Origin: Nocardia bovistercoris
GTDB lineage: Bacteria > Actinomycetota > Actinomycetes > Mycobacteriales > Mycobacteriaceae
Length of the DNA stretch: 64,000 nt
Reading direction: 5' to 3'
Assembly: GCF_015674855.1 (NCBI RefSeq)
Contig: NZ_JADMLG010000004.1
Coordinates: 62,001-126,000 of the forward strand
Shown: positions 8,264-17,538 of the stretch, piece after piece
Numbering within the stretch: the first letter of the stretch is position 1
Layout of the letters: every line of letters starts with the position of its first letter
Translations under genes and position numbers: made by a program
Notes under the pieces: generated by a model
What the model was told of the DNA's origin: nothing
Databases searched by the model: none
Seen by the model: the letters and a program-made list of their open reading frames with translations, nothing else

Positions 8264-9267
8264 CGTGCGGCGGCGCGGCGCACGGCCGTCGGGGTCGATC
8301 CCCACCAGCGGCGCGCGCAGCGGGTGAAGGTGGCCTGTTCGGACAGTCCGATCAGCGACGCGATCTGGCTCATCGGCATGTCGGTGGTGGTCAGGTAGCG
8401 GCGCGCCTCGTGTTTGCGCACGTCGTCGAGGATCGCGGCGAAGGTCGTGCCCTCGGCGGCCAGCCTGCGCTGCACGGTGCGCGGATGCATGGCGAGCAGC
8501 GCCGCCACCACGCCGATCTCGGGCGGGGTCGTGCCGAGCAGGCGTTGCACGGTGGCGCGGATCTGCGGTATCAGCGAGGCGTCGGCGGCGTCGGTCTGCT
8601 CGGCGAGGAAGGCCATGGCCAGGCGGTGCAGATTCTCGTCGCCGCCGGACAGTGGCCTCGCGCCGAGGCTGCTCGGGATCCGCAGCATGGCCGATGGCCG
8701 GTCGACGCGCACGGGCGCCCCGAAGAATCGTTCGTATTCGGCGACGGGCGCGGGCGGTCGGTACGGCAGTTCCACCGAACGCAGTCCGTACCGGTCCTCG
8801 ACGAGCCGCTGGATGGCCCGGTGCACGAAGCCGAGGCCGAGATCGGTGCCCTGGACCGGACTCGGCACTCCGGCGTCGACGCCGTAACGCAGGCCGACCA
8901 CGCCGCGGTCGCCGTACGGGTCGGGTTCCATGGTCAGGCGCAGCGCGCGGGCGTGCACGAACAGGTAGCGTTCCGTGCATTCCAGCACGTCGGCGAGGGT
9001 GGGGGAGTTGCGGATGGCCAGCGCGAGCGGGCCGAGCATGTCGAGGTCCTGCCGGTAGGCGATGCGGAGTCCGAGGTCGGGCCGCTGGAGTCGGTGCGCG
9101 GCCAGTTCCAGCACCGCGGCGACCTTCTTGTCGTCGACCAGCAGGTCGTCGGCGTCGAGCGCGGCGCGCGGCAGGCCGACGGCCTGTGCGAATACCTCGG
9201 CGTCACCGCCCAATTCGGCCACGGTCGCGCGGAATCCGCGCAGTCCCGCGGAACGTATCACCGACAT
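8260..9267 (-). CDS. AraC-family transcriptional regulator
   Basis: The product has 335 residues. The N-terminal part (about 15-200) fits the arabinose-binding-like regulatory domain (PF12625) of the OruR/VirS type. The C-terminal 90 residues hold the AraC double helix-turn-helix (HPRTVQRRLAAEGTTFAAIL; MSQIASLIGLSEQATFTRCA). Such regulators often control lipid or small-molecule catabolism. It ends convergently, overlapping the lipoprotein stop by four bases, and is divergent from the GntR-type gene. Start chosen at ATG 9267; the frame remains open to 9321. Confidence 0.85.
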   Translation of the reverse strand: MSVIRSAGLRGFRATVAELGGDAEVFAQAVGLPRAALDADDLLVDDKKVAAVLELAAHRLQRPDLGLRIAYRQDLDMLGPLALAIRNSPTLADVLECTERYLFVHARALRLTMEPDPYGDRGVVGLRYGVDAGVPSPVQGTDLGLGFVHRAIQRLVEDRYGLRSVELPYRPPAPVAEYERFFGAPVRVDRPSAMLRIPSSLGARPLSGGDENLHRLAMAFLAEQTDAADASLIPQIRATVQRLLGTTPPEIGVVAALLAMHPRTVQRRLAAEGTTFAAILDDVRKHEARRYLTTTDMPMSQIASLIGLSEQATFTRCARRWWGSTPTAVRRAAAR

Positions 9268-9333
9268 GTCGCCTAGGATCAAATATCGGTCGCTCGAAGT
9301 CAAGCGTCGGAGGTCGGGCAAGGTGAGGTATCA

Positions 9334-9351
9334 GATGTCAAATCTGGCATC
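9334..9351. promoter_or_regulatory. Palindrome and -10 region for leaderless GntR gene
   Basis: GATGTCA-N4-TGGCATC is an inverted repeat with one mismatch. It lies 11 bases upstream of TAGACT (9362-9367), a good -10 box only six bases before the GntR ATG. The transcript is therefore probably leaderless, and the palindrome is well placed for autoregulation. Confidence 0.45.
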
Positions 9352-9373
9352 GAGGCGCTGCTAGACTGCGCCG

Positions 9374-10048
9374 ATGGCAACGCGCTCGGTCGATATCGCG
9401 GGGACGGTCCGCGAACGGGCGGCTCGCGAACTGCGTGACCGCATCCTCACCGGGGCCATGCCCGCGGGCACGCGCATCGACCTCGATGCCATCACCGAGG
9501 AATTCGCGACCAGCCGCACCCCCGTGCGCGAGGCGCTGTTGGAACTGTCCTACGAGGGCTTGGTCGAGGTGGCGCCCCGCAGCGGCATCACCGTCATCGG
9601 CATCAGCCCCGCCGACATCATGGACAGCTTCACCATCCTCGGCGTGCTCACCGGTCAGGCCGCGGCCTGGGCCGCCGAACGCGCCACCTCCGAGGAATTG
9701 CGGACGCTGCGCGCGCTCGCCGCCGAGGTCGCCTCGCGATCCGGCGACGACGCGATAGCCGAGGCCAACTGGCGCCTCCACCAGGAGATCCACCGCGCTT
9801 CGCACTCCACGAGACTGCTCACCCAGATCCGCCAGGCCGCCCGCGTCGTCCCGTCGAACTTCCTGCGCTTGTTCCCCGAACACGAGGAACACTCCCTGCG
9901 CGAACACGACGAACTACTCGACGCGCTGCGAGTGCGCGACGCCGCGCGAGCCCGCGCGACGGCCGAACATCACGTCCTCGAGGCCGGGCGTTCCCTCACC
10001 GAATGGCTCGCCCAGAACGCCTCGGGTGGCGCCGAAGGTTCGAAGTAG
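9374..10048 (+). CDS. GntR-family regulator (FCD domain)
   Basis: The product has 224 residues. The N-terminal winged helix spans about 8-75 (LRDRILTGAMPAGTRIDLDA, SRTPVREALLELSYEGLVEV). The C-terminal FCD ligand domain (about 80-210) has the metal-binding pattern LH..IH...H and EH..L..AL. FadR/VanR-type members sense organic acids or acyl compounds. It is divergent from the AraC gene. The target genes are not evident from the neighbourhood. Confidence 0.9.
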   Translation: MATRSVDIAGTVRERAARELRDRILTGAMPAGTRIDLDAITEEFATSRTPVREALLELSYEGLVEVAPRSGITVIGISPADIMDSFTILGVLTGQAAAWAAERATSEELRTLRALAAEVASRSGDDAIAEANWRLHQEIHRASHSTRLLTQIRQAARVVPSNFLRLFPEHEEHSLREHDELLDALRVRDAARARATAEHHVLEAGRSLTEWLAQNASGGAEGSK

Positions 10049-10211
10049 CCGAGAGTGTTTCGCGCGCAGGCGAACTCATTCCGGGTCCGCTGCCGGGTAA
10101 TGCTGTTCGAAAGATCGACCGAGTGCCGTCGGCCTGCTACCATGTGACTGTCACGCAAGTGATGTCGAGCGGTAAGAGCGGCGCTCCATACGCCGCCCCT
10201 ACCTGGTGGAG

Positions 10212-10328
10212 TTACCTAGCCCGCACTCGACGGACCGAGACGAGTACCCCGGCGATCACGGCACCCGCTATCAGCAGGATGCCGTAGTCGACCGGGGTCT
10301 CGCTCTTCTTACGGCGATGTTTCGCCAT
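10212..10328 (-). CDS. 38-residue single-helix membrane protein
   Basis: This short gene encodes a basic head MAKHRRKKSETPVDYG, one transmembrane helix (ILLIAGAVIAGVLVSV) and a basic end RRVRAR. The ribosome site GGGAGGAGG, nine bases before ATG, is one of the strongest in the window, which supports real translation. Function unknown. It is transcribed away from ethA. Confidence 0.65.
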   Translation of the reverse strand: MAKHRRKKSETPVDYGILLIAGAVIAGVLVSVRRVRAR

Positions 10329-10460
10329 CCCCACCACCTCCTCCCTGGGCGCGATGTCTGGACCAAGATCCATCGCCCCTCGGCAGGAGGTGATCTCACT
10401 CTACGTCATCATCGGGCCGAAAAGACAACTGCCGCAAAACTATTCGCTGCGCACTCGAAT

Positions 10461-10478
10461 GGAACCGAGTGTGGTTCC
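10461..10478. promoter_or_regulatory. Inverted repeat GGAACC-N6-GGTTCC
   Basis: A perfect six-base-arm inverted repeat lies in the divergent region between the 38-residue protein gene and ethA. A third GGAACC-like copy follows at 10482 (GGAACCC). It is a candidate repressor site. Confidence 0.35.
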
Positions 10479-10575
10479 GATTGGAACCCGCATCGTGTCC
10501 CGAAGCCCGCCCGGCGCGGATCTCGCGGCGTCCATCTCGGCGGGTACGATCGACTGTGTCGTATGGAATCAAATA

Positions 10576-10594
10576 CTTGTCGTGTGAAGACAAG
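10576..10594. promoter_or_regulatory. Candidate operator upstream of ethA
   Basis: CTTGTC-N7-GACAAG is a perfect inverted repeat lying 32 bases before the ethA start. In mycobacteria ethA is repressed by the TetR-type EthR. No ethR gene is adjacent here, so the regulator would have to be encoded elsewhere. Confidence 0.45.
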
Positions 10595-10626
10595 CGATGT
10601 GGGCGTTCGCCCTGGAGACTGGGAGT

Positions 10627-12132
10627 ATGACCGAGACGGATATTGTCACCGAGCACCTTGACGTCGTGATCGTTGGCGCGGGGCTTTCGGGTATCGGGGC
10701 GGCCTACCGGTTGCAGACCGAATGCCCGGGAAAGTCCTACGCGATCCTCGAGGCGCGCGACGCCCTCGGTGGCACCTGGGATCTGTTCCGGTACCCCGGA
10801 ATTCGCTCCGACTCGGATATGTTCACCCTCGGCTATCCGTTCAAGCCATGGCGCGACGCCAAGTCCATCGCCGACGGCCCGTCGATCCTGCGCTACGTCA
10901 CCGAGACGGCGACGGAGTTCGGCATCGACCGGCACATCCGGTACGGGATGAAGGTGACCTCGGCGGACTGGTCGAGCGCGCAAGCTCGGTGGACGCTCAC
11001 CATCGCGCGCTCCGACGGCGCGGGAGCGACCGAAGAGATCACGCTGACCTGCAACTTCCTCTACATCTGCGCCGGTTACTACAACTACGACCACGGTTAC
11101 GAACCGGAATTCCCCGGTATCGGCGACTTCGCCGGTCGGGTCGTGCACCCGCAGTTCTGGCCGGAGGACCTCGATTACACGGGCAAGCGCGTCGTCGTGA
11201 TCGGCAGCGGCGCGACCGCCGTCACGCTGGTGCCCGCGATGGCTCAGCAGACCGAGATGATCACCATGTTGCAGCGCACGCCGACCTGGATCAGCGCGGT
11301 GCCCGCACGCGACAAGCGCGCCGACCGGATTCGCGAACTGCTGCCGCCGAAACTGGCGCACCGGATCATCCGCATCAAGAACATCCTGTTCGGCATCGGT
11401 TTCTACCAGTACTGCCGTCGCAGGCCCCAAGCCGCGCGCAAACTGCTCACCGGACTCACCACCCGCATCCTCGGAGACGAGAAGCTCGTCGCCGAACATT
11501 TCACCCCGACCTACGACCCGTGGGATCAGCGTCTGTGCGCGGTGCCCAACGCCGACTTCTTCAAGGCGATGAAGAAGGGCAAGGCCGAGGTCGTCACCGA
11601 CCATATCGAAACCTTTGTGCCGGAAGGCATTCGGCTGAAGTCCGGACGGGTGCTGCCCGCCGACGTGGTGATCACCGCGACCGGCCTGCAGCTGCTGGCC
11701 TTCGGCGGCATCGTCCCTCGGGTCGACGGCGCGCCGGTGCGGCTGGCCGACCAGTACGTGTGGCAGGGCGCGATGCTCACCGGCGTCCCGAACTTCGCGG
11801 TCTGCGTCGGCTACACCAACGCATCATGGACCCTGCGCTCCGACCTCAGCTCACGGCTGGTGTGCCGGGTGCTGCGGCACATGGACCGCCACGACTACGC
11901 GGCTGTGGTGCCACGCCCGCGCGGCCCACTGGGCGAACGCCCGCTGATCGACCTCGCCGCGGGCTATGTCCAGCGCTCCATCGCCGACTTCCCGCGCCAG
12001 GGTGATCGCCATCCGTGGAAGGTCAGGCAGAACTACGTCCTCGATTCCGTGACCACGCTGCGCACGGACCTGTCCAAGACCCTCGAGCCCACTCCGCGTG
12101 CGGCGGTACTCAATCCGGTGGCCGTGCGCTGA
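10627..12132 (+). CDS. ethA: EthA-type Baeyer-Villiger flavin monooxygenase
   Basis: The product has 501 residues and resembles mycobacterial EthA along its length. The FAD-binding motif is VGAGLSGIGAAY (about 16-27), and GGTWDLFRYPGIRSDSDM is the flavin-proximal loop. The type I BVMO fingerprint F168AGRVVH174PQFW178P is intact, and the NADPH motif GSGATAVT follows at about 195. Such enzymes insert oxygen into ketones using NADPH and O2, and EthA also activates thioamide prodrugs. Start ATG 10627 has GGGAG four bases upstream; an in-frame start lies at 10597. Confidence 0.9.
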   Translation: MTETDIVTEHLDVVIVGAGLSGIGAAYRLQTECPGKSYAILEARDALGGTWDLFRYPGIRSDSDMFTLGYPFKPWRDAKSIADGPSILRYVTETATEFGIDRHIRYGMKVTSADWSSAQARWTLTIARSDGAGATEEITLTCNFLYICAGYYNYDHGYEPEFPGIGDFAGRVVHPQFWPEDLDYTGKRVVVIGSGATAVTLVPAMAQQTEMITMLQRTPTWISAVPARDKRADRIRELLPPKLAHRIIRIKNILFGIGFYQYCRRRPQAARKLLTGLTTRILGDEKLVAEHFTPTYDPWDQRLCAVPNADFFKAMKKGKAEVVTDHIETFVPEGIRLKSGRVLPADVVITATGLQLLAFGGIVPRVDGAPVRLADQYVWQGAMLTGVPNFAVCVGYTNASWTLRSDLSSRLVCRVLRHMDRHDYAAVVPRPRGPLGERPLIDLAAGYVQRSIADFPRQGDRHPWKVRQNYVLDSVTTLRTDLSKTLEPTPRAAVLNPVAVR

Positions 12133-12164
12133 GCGCCGTGATGTCGCCGTGCGCTGAGCGCCGT
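12121..12164 (+). repeat. Direct repeat spanning the ethA stop codon
   Basis: Two identical 19-base copies of GCCGTGCGCTGAGCGCCGT lie at 12121-12139 and 12146-12164, with a 25-base period. The first contains the ethA TGA. It looks like a recent slippage duplication; each copy can form a small GCGCT/AGCGC stem. Confidence 0.7.
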
Positions 12165-12178
12165 CATGTGACCGGGCG

Positions 12179-12388
12179 TCAGTCGGGCATCTGGCGCATC
12201 TCCAGCAGCGTGAGTCCGAGCGAATCGATCCGCGCCATGATGCTGCGCATCGCGACCGGATCGCCGACCGGCCCGTAAAGGGTGGTCACATCGCCGGGCG
12301 CCCGGTCGGATGCGGTGAGTTCGGGGAACGCGGCCAGCGCGCGTTCGGAGAGCGTGCCGTCGATGATGAACTGGTATCGCACCGGCAT
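12179..12388 (-). CDS. Small conserved protein (MPVRYQFIIDG type)
   Basis: The product has 69 residues beginning MPVRYQFIIDGTLSERALAA and ending in a predicted helix-strand unit (LGLTLLEMRQMPD). The start is fixed by GAGAGGAG seven bases upstream. Short proteins with this beginning are common in actinomycetes and have no known role. It is convergent with ethA. Confidence 0.7.
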   Translation of the reverse strand: MPVRYQFIIDGTLSERALAAFPELTASDRAPGDVTTLYGPVGDPVAMRSIMARIDSLGLTLLEMRQMPD

Positions 12389-12506
12389 GAACGCTCCTCT
12401 CGCGGCGGGCGTGGCTCGGCGCTGAACTCGTCGGCCTATCCGTCGAGCCTGCTCCGACCGGGGTATCGATGTCCTCACCCGAGGCGGATGAGATGCGCTG
12501 ACCTGC

Positions 12507-15158
12507 TCAGAGCAGTCCGATGCGGCGCGCGCGCAGCATGGCGTCGGCCCGCGAGTTCGCGCCGAGTTTGGCGTAGATCGCGCGCAGGTGGGTCTTGACG
12601 GTGTTGATGGACACGCCGAGGTCGTGGGCGATCTGGAGCGCGGTCCGCCCGCTCGGCAACTGTTTGAGCACCGTCAGTTCGGCGTCGGTGAGCGCGGGCG
12701 TCATCGGTTCCCGGCGCGCCTCGCAGTGCTCGCGCACCGCCTCGACGAACGCGTTGCCCGGCCCGAATCGCCCCGCGTGGTCGTGCAGCAGCGGAAGTGC
12801 GGCGGTGATGTCGAAGAAGGGGCGGACCAGCCGGTCGGGTGCGGCCAGTCGCACCGCTTCGGCGAAACCCTCGTAGGACTTCACCGGCCGGTCGAGACGG
12901 TGTGACGCGCAGGCGTAGAGCAGCCAGGCGGTGACCGCGGTGCAGGCGGGCAGCGCGGCGGCGCGTTCGAGCAGTGGGCTCACCATGTCGATGGTGTCGA
13001 GCGGTTTGTTGGCCGCCTCGGCGACGGTTGCGGTCGCGAGGACCGCGTCGGGCGCGCCGTGCAGTGCGCGGTGCCCGGCGGTGGCGAGGTGCTGGGCCAT
13101 ATCGCGTTCGTGCAGCCGCAGCAGGATCGACACCACCGGGACGAGTAGTCGCCCCGCCACATTCGGGTGCGGCGTCTCGGTGAGCAGCCGCTGGGTCTGG
13201 CCGTGCATGGCCATGGCCGCGGCGTGTTTGTCGGCGGCGGTCTCGAAGCCGATGAGCTGTCCGACGAGGTAGGCGTGTCTGCCCGCGACGGGTTCGGCGG
13301 CGCCGTCGAGTCCGCGCCGGGTCTGCGCGAGGGTCACCAGGTCCGCCGCGGCGACGGGTTCGCCTTGCAGGTGGGTGGCGAGCGCGCCGAGCGCCACCGC
13401 GTGCACGTGGTCGGGCGAGGTGGTGAGCCCGTGCGTGACGCCGAGGTCGACGGCCCGCGCCGCGCGGTCGCGCATGAGCGGCACCGGGCCGGTGACCGCG
13501 GCGGCGGCCGCGAGCCGGGTCACCGCTCGCAGTTGCAGCCGGTGGTTGCCGAGTTGTTCGGCGAGCGCGAGCGCGCGGTGCAGTGCTTGTTCGCCGGTGA
13601 TGATCGCGTCGGCGAGCACACGGGCGCTGCCGAGCGCGATCGCGAGGTAGCAGTCGAGTTCGGGTTGTCCGGTGGTCGGCGGATCGGTCGAGAGCGGAAG
13701 CGGCGCGACGTCTTCCGGTGTGCTCGCGCCGACGGCCACGGCGACGGCCGCGGTGGCCGCGAGACGCATCGCCGCCAGCCACGAGGTCGGCACGATCATC
13801 GAGCCGGTGGGGTCGCGCGCGTCGATCTGGTCGAGATAGGCGGACGCGGAGGCGGTGTCGCCGCGTTCCACGGCGTCGATGACACGCAGCAGTGCGACTA
13901 CGGGATCGTCGAGTACGCGCGCGCTCGCCGCGTCGAGCTTCTGGAACAGGATCGGCCCCGCGCCGTCGAGCACGATGCGCAGGCCGTATTCTCTCAGGAA
14001 TCCCGGCAATTGGGGTTGTCCGGTCTCGGCGAGCAGGTGCGAGAGCGCGGCGATGGGTTCACCCGCCGAAAGGTACCAGCGCCCGGATCTTCGGTGCAGC
14101 TCCGTAATCCGTTGCGGCGCGGCGCGTTGCAGTTCGGCGAGCAGGTAGGCGCGCAGCATCGGGTGGTAGGAGTACCACAGCGCGTTGTCGTAGGCGGTGT
14201 GCTGGACCGGGAAGTTGATGCGCGCCAGGTCGTCCAGCATGCGTGGCGCGCGCGGCCCGGCCAGTTCCTCGGCGAGCGCGTCGGTGAAGGAGTCGGGAAC
14301 GCAAGTGGCGAGCAGGAATTCGCGCACGTCGTCATCGAGTACCTCGATGAGTTCGCCCACCAGGAAATCCGATATCGGATGCGGCGCGTGCGCGAGCATG
14401 GCCAGCGCGCAGGCGCGTTCGGAGCCGTGCATGGCGGTGTAGAGCGCGGCGATCCTGACCAGTGCCGCCCACCCTCGGGTGAGTTGCTGAATGGAGCCGA
14501 TCTCCTCGGGTTCCAGCGGGCAGCCGTGTTCGACGAAGACCGAGGCGATGTGTTCGTCGGCGAAGGCGAGATCGGCCGCGCCGAGCCGCACCAGCCGACC
14601 TGCCATGTCGAGGATGTGCCAGCGCAGCGGCGGCTCGTAGCGGCCGGTCACGATGGTCAGCAGCGGCGCGGGCGCGTAGTCGAGGAAGTGTTCGAGTCCG
14701 GCCAGGGCGAGCGGGTCGGTGAGCAGGTGGGCGTCGTCGAGGACGAGTACCGCTGGGGTGTCGCCGATGTCATGGACCAGGTCGGCGGCCGCGCCGATGG
14801 GGTCGGGGGACTCGCGCCCGCGTTCGGCGGGCAACTCCAGTCCGGCGCGGATCTCCGCCCACAGCCGGGTCGCGTTGTCGAGGGTCTCGGTGACGGTGAT
14901 CCAGTGGTACCGCACGCCGGGGTGTGCGTGTAGATGCCGCCGCAGCCATTCGGCGGCGAGCACGGTCTTGCCGCTGCCCGCGGGCGAGCACATCAGCACG
15001 GTGCGCCCCGCGGAAGGGGCGACGGCCTGGTCGAGGCGTATATGGGTGTCGCGAAGGACGAGCGGGGTGAACAGTGGCGACGGTATTCCGCCCGCCATGT
15101 CGTCGGCGGCGGTCGTCGCCGGATCAGGTACCACGTGGAGTCGCCGCGAAGAGTGCAC
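12507..15158 (-). CDS. LAL-type LuxR transcriptional activator (MalT-like)
   Basis: The product has about 883 residues from the GTG at 15158, which has AGGAGG five bases upstream; the open frame continues to 15251 without a better site. The N-terminal ATPase has Walker A CSPAGSGKT and Walker B AVLVLDDAHLL. A long TPR-like helical middle follows. The C-terminal LuxR helix-turn-helix is LTDAELTVLKQLPSGRTALQ ... GVSINTVKTHLRAIYAKLG. LAL proteins are ATP-dependent activators of catabolic or secondary-metabolite genes. The target is not clear; it is divergent from the AI-2E permease. Confidence 0.9.
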   Translation of the reverse strand: MHSSRRLHVVPDPATTAADDMAGGIPSPLFTPLVLRDTHIRLDQAVAPSAGRTVLMCSPAGSGKTVLAAEWLRRHLHAHPGVRYHWITVTETLDNATRLWAEIRAGLELPAERGRESPDPIGAAADLVHDIGDTPAVLVLDDAHLLTDPLALAGLEHFLDYAPAPLLTIVTGRYEPPLRWHILDMAGRLVRLGAADLAFADEHIASVFVEHGCPLEPEEIGSIQQLTRGWAALVRIAALYTAMHGSERACALAMLAHAPHPISDFLVGELIEVLDDDVREFLLATCVPDSFTDALAEELAGPRAPRMLDDLARINFPVQHTAYDNALWYSYHPMLRAYLLAELQRAAPQRITELHRRSGRWYLSAGEPIAALSHLLAETGQPQLPGFLREYGLRIVLDGAGPILFQKLDAASARVLDDPVVALLRVIDAVERGDTASASAYLDQIDARDPTGSMIVPTSWLAAMRLAATAAVAVAVGASTPEDVAPLPLSTDPPTTGQPELDCYLAIALGSARVLADAIITGEQALHRALALAEQLGNHRLQLRAVTRLAAAAAVTGPVPLMRDRAARAVDLGVTHGLTTSPDHVHAVALGALATHLQGEPVAAADLVTLAQTRRGLDGAAEPVAGRHAYLVGQLIGFETAADKHAAAMAMHGQTQRLLTETPHPNVAGRLLVPVVSILLRLHERDMAQHLATAGHRALHGAPDAVLATATVAEAANKPLDTIDMVSPLLERAAALPACTAVTAWLLYACASHRLDRPVKSYEGFAEAVRLAAPDRLVRPFFDITAALPLLHDHAGRFGPGNAFVEAVREHCEARREPMTPALTDAELTVLKQLPSGRTALQIAHDLGVSINTVKTHLRAIYAKLGANSRADAMLRARRIGLL

Positions 15159-15351
15159 CCTAGCCTCCTGGGACGGTACTGCCTCATCTCTCGCCGTCTG
15201 CTTTCGGAAATCCGAGCATACCGACCGAACAGCCTTTTTGGTTTGCAGCAAACATTCCGCGACTCATCCGATATGGATGACGTCCGGCGCGGCGGCCGGC
15301 CCTACCCTCGGATGCGCCGGGCCGTGCATCCTGGCGAGAGAAGAGGGGCCG

Positions 15352-16491
15352 ATGTCAACGCCTGGACAGCCGCGCGCCCTCGCGCCCGGCCTCACCCCGA
15401 CCGCATGGGCGATACCGCGCGGCCTGATCGTCCTGCTCGCCGCGGCGGGCGGTGTGGTCGCGATCGGCGGTATGAAGGTGTCATCGGGTCTGCTCGGCCC
15501 GCTGTTCCTCGCCCTCATGCTCACCATCGCGGTGCAGCCGATCCAGACCATCGTGCAGCGGCGCGGCAAACCGGCATGGGTCGGCATGGCACTGGCCTTG
15601 ATCGCGGCGCTGGCCATCGTGATCGGCATGATCGGGATGCTGGTCGTCTCCGCCGCCCAACTGGCCACCGAACTGCCGCAGTACACCGACCGCGTCGACG
15701 ACCTGCTCGCCGTCGCCCGCGACCGACTGGCCGAGCTCGGCGTCGACCAGACCCAGATCCAGAACCTGCTCAGCGAGATCGACATCGGCAAACTCGTCGG
15801 CGTGATCCAGGACGCCCTGCGCGGCCTGCTCGGCATCTTCTCCAACCTCTTCTTCGTGCTCGCGCTGCTGCTGTTCCTGGCCTTCGACGGCATGAGCATC
15901 GGGCGCAAACTCGACATCATCGCCCGCGAACGACCCGAGATCGCCTACGCGCTGAACGCCTTCGCCGACGGCACCCGTAAATACCTCATCGTGTCCACCG
16001 TCTTCGGCCTGATCGTCGCGGTCTTCGACGGTGCGGCGCTGTGGCTGCTCGGTGTGCCGCTGCCGCTGCTGTGGGCGCTGCTGTCCTTCATCACCAACTA
16101 CATCCCCAACATCGGCTTCGTGATCGGCCTGTTGCCGCCCGCGTTGCTCGCGCTGCTCGACGGCGGACCGTGGCTGATGCTGTGGGTGATCGTGCTCTAC
16201 AGCGTCATCAACTTCGTCATCCAGTCGATCATCCAGCCGAAATTCGTGGGCGACGCGGTCGGGCTCAGCGTGACCATGACGTTCCTGTCGCTGGTCTTCT
16301 GGTCCTGGGTGATCGGCGCGCTCGGCGCGATACTCGCGGTCCCGCTGACCCTGCTCGTCAAGGCGCTGCTGCTGGACATCGACCCGACCACCCGGTGGGT
16401 GAACACATTGATCAGCGCCAAAGCGCACGATCCGGAACCTGTACCCGGATCACCCGTAGCGGGTGAGGAACCCGCGTCGTCCGTGGACTGA
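15352..16491 (+). CDS. AI-2E family transporter (PerM/YdiK family)
   Basis: The product has 379 residues with about eight transmembrane helices in the 3+5 arrangement of the family. These are separated by a soluble helical domain rich in Asp/Leu (about 95-160). The C-terminal signature SFITNYIPNIGFVIGLLPPA and the pattern QSIIQPKFVGDAVGLSVTM are diagnostic. Members export diverse small molecules or act as Na+/H+ antiporters, and the name does not prove AI-2 transport. An AGAGGGG ribosome site precedes ATG 15352. The membrane gene at 16529 follows closely. Confidence 0.9.
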   Translation: MSTPGQPRALAPGLTPTAWAIPRGLIVLLAAAGGVVAIGGMKVSSGLLGPLFLALMLTIAVQPIQTIVQRRGKPAWVGMALALIAALAIVIGMIGMLVVSAAQLATELPQYTDRVDDLLAVARDRLAELGVDQTQIQNLLSEIDIGKLVGVIQDALRGLLGIFSNLFFVLALLLFLAFDGMSIGRKLDIIARERPEIAYALNAFADGTRKYLIVSTVFGLIVAVFDGAALWLLGVPLPLLWALLSFITNYIPNIGFVIGLLPPALLALLDGGPWLMLWVIVLYSVINFVIQSIIQPKFVGDAVGLSVTMTFLSLVFWSWVIGALGAILAVPLTLLVKALLLDIDPTTRWVNTLISAKAHDPEPVPGSPVAGEEPASSVD

Positions 16492-16528
16492 GATCGAATC
16501 AGATTCTTCTATCGCGGAAGGGATGACA

Positions 16529-16945
16529 ATGACGACTCAGAAACCGGAGACCGCGCACCCGGTCCGTCAGGGGATCGCGGCGGGCACATCCGTCGGCGCC
16601 GCGATACTGCTGCTCACCGTCGGCGTGCTGTCGATCCTCGAAGGGATTTCGGCGGTCGCCAATGACGACCTCATCGTCGTCGGACCCGAGTACATCTACC
16701 AGTTCGACACCACCGCCTGGGGATGGGTCCACATCGTGCTCGGCGCGATCCTCATCATCTGCGCCATCGGCCTGATGACCGGAAGCACCTGGGGCAAGGT
16801 CGGCGCCATCGTCATCGCGGCGCTCACCATCATCGCCAACTTCCTGTGGCTGCCGTACTACCCGTGGTGGTCGATCCTCGTCATCGCGCTCAGCATCGTG
16901 GTGATCTGGGCGGTCTCCACCTGGAATCCGGACACCGTCCGATAA
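16529..16945 (+). CDS. DUF7144 family membrane protein
   Basis: The product has 138 residues with four transmembrane helices. The loop DDLIVVGPEYIYQFDTTAWG and the following W.H...G.....G....G..W motif match the DUF7144 family. GGAAGGG stands six bases before ATG 16529; another ATG at 16523 would overlap that site. It probably belongs with the upstream permease transcript. Function unknown. Confidence 0.8.
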   Translation: MTTQKPETAHPVRQGIAAGTSVGAAILLLTVGVLSILEGISAVANDDLIVVGPEYIYQFDTTAWGWVHIVLGAILIICAIGLMTGSTWGKVGAIVIAALTIIANFLWLPYYPWWSILVIALSIVVIWAVSTWNPDTVR

Positions 16946-17100
16946 ATTCGGCCGACCCGCCGCCCGCGTCCGCGCCACGGACGCGGGCGGCGGGCGTGTG
17001 TCGAGGCCCGACTCGACCTAGCGCGGACCCAACGGCTCGGCTGGTGGACTTGGTCGCGGGTCGATCGAACCCGGATCCCGTCCACGAAAGGGCAACTCTC

Positions 17101-17487
17101 ATGGCACATATCCGCATCACCCGCGCCGCGCTCGCGGTCGGCGCCGCCGCCGCGGCCGCCGCACTGCTCGCGCCGGGCACGGCTCTCGCGCAACCGGGTG
17201 TCGGCGGCGCGCTGATCGAGACGACCTGCACCTTCGCGCAGGTGGACGCCGCCATGCACGCGAGCGCCCCCGAATTGGCGGCGCGCTTGGACGCGCACCC
17301 CGACCGCAAAGCGAAGATCCAGGAATTCCTGGCGCTGCCGGTCGATCAGCGTCGCGCTCGCGTGCAGCAGGGGCTCGCCGAGCATCCCGGCGCGCGCGAG
17401 CGGATCCAGGAACGCAAGGACTCGCCCGAAGGGCAGGCCTTGCGCGAGAAGTTGGGCGTCGTCGCGAACACCTGCCACAACTACTGA
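17101..17487 (+). CDS. Hemophore-related exported protein
   Basis: The product has 128 residues with a clear signal peptide (basic start, hydrophobic Ala-rich core, cleavage near ALAQP at about 30). The mature part carries TTCTFAQVDAAM at its start and a cysteine near the end (NTCHNY), plus a heme-binding-like helical bundle. The pattern matches mycobacterial Rv0203-type hemophores and their haemophore-like relatives, which bind heme outside the cell. The key heme tyrosine could not be assigned by eye. Confidence 0.75.
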   Translation: MAHIRITRAALAVGAAAAAAALLAPGTALAQPGVGGALIETTCTFAQVDAAMHASAPELAARLDAHPDRKAKIQEFLALPVDQRRARVQQGLAEHPGARERIQERKDSPEGQALREKLGVVANTCHNY

Positions 17488-17493
17488 TCCTTC

Positions 17494-17538
17494 GTGACCG
17501 TCGACCTAGCCGTCCAGGCGCGGCAGGTCGACGGTCAC
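17494..17538. terminator. Hairpin between convergent hemophore and kinase genes
   Basis: A perfect 14-base inverted repeat (GTGACCGTCGACCT ... AGGTCGACGGTCAC, 17-base loop) starts seven bases after the hemophore stop and covers the end of the kinase gene. The position suggests a shared terminator. The long loop and lack of T-run lower certainty. Confidence 0.5.
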
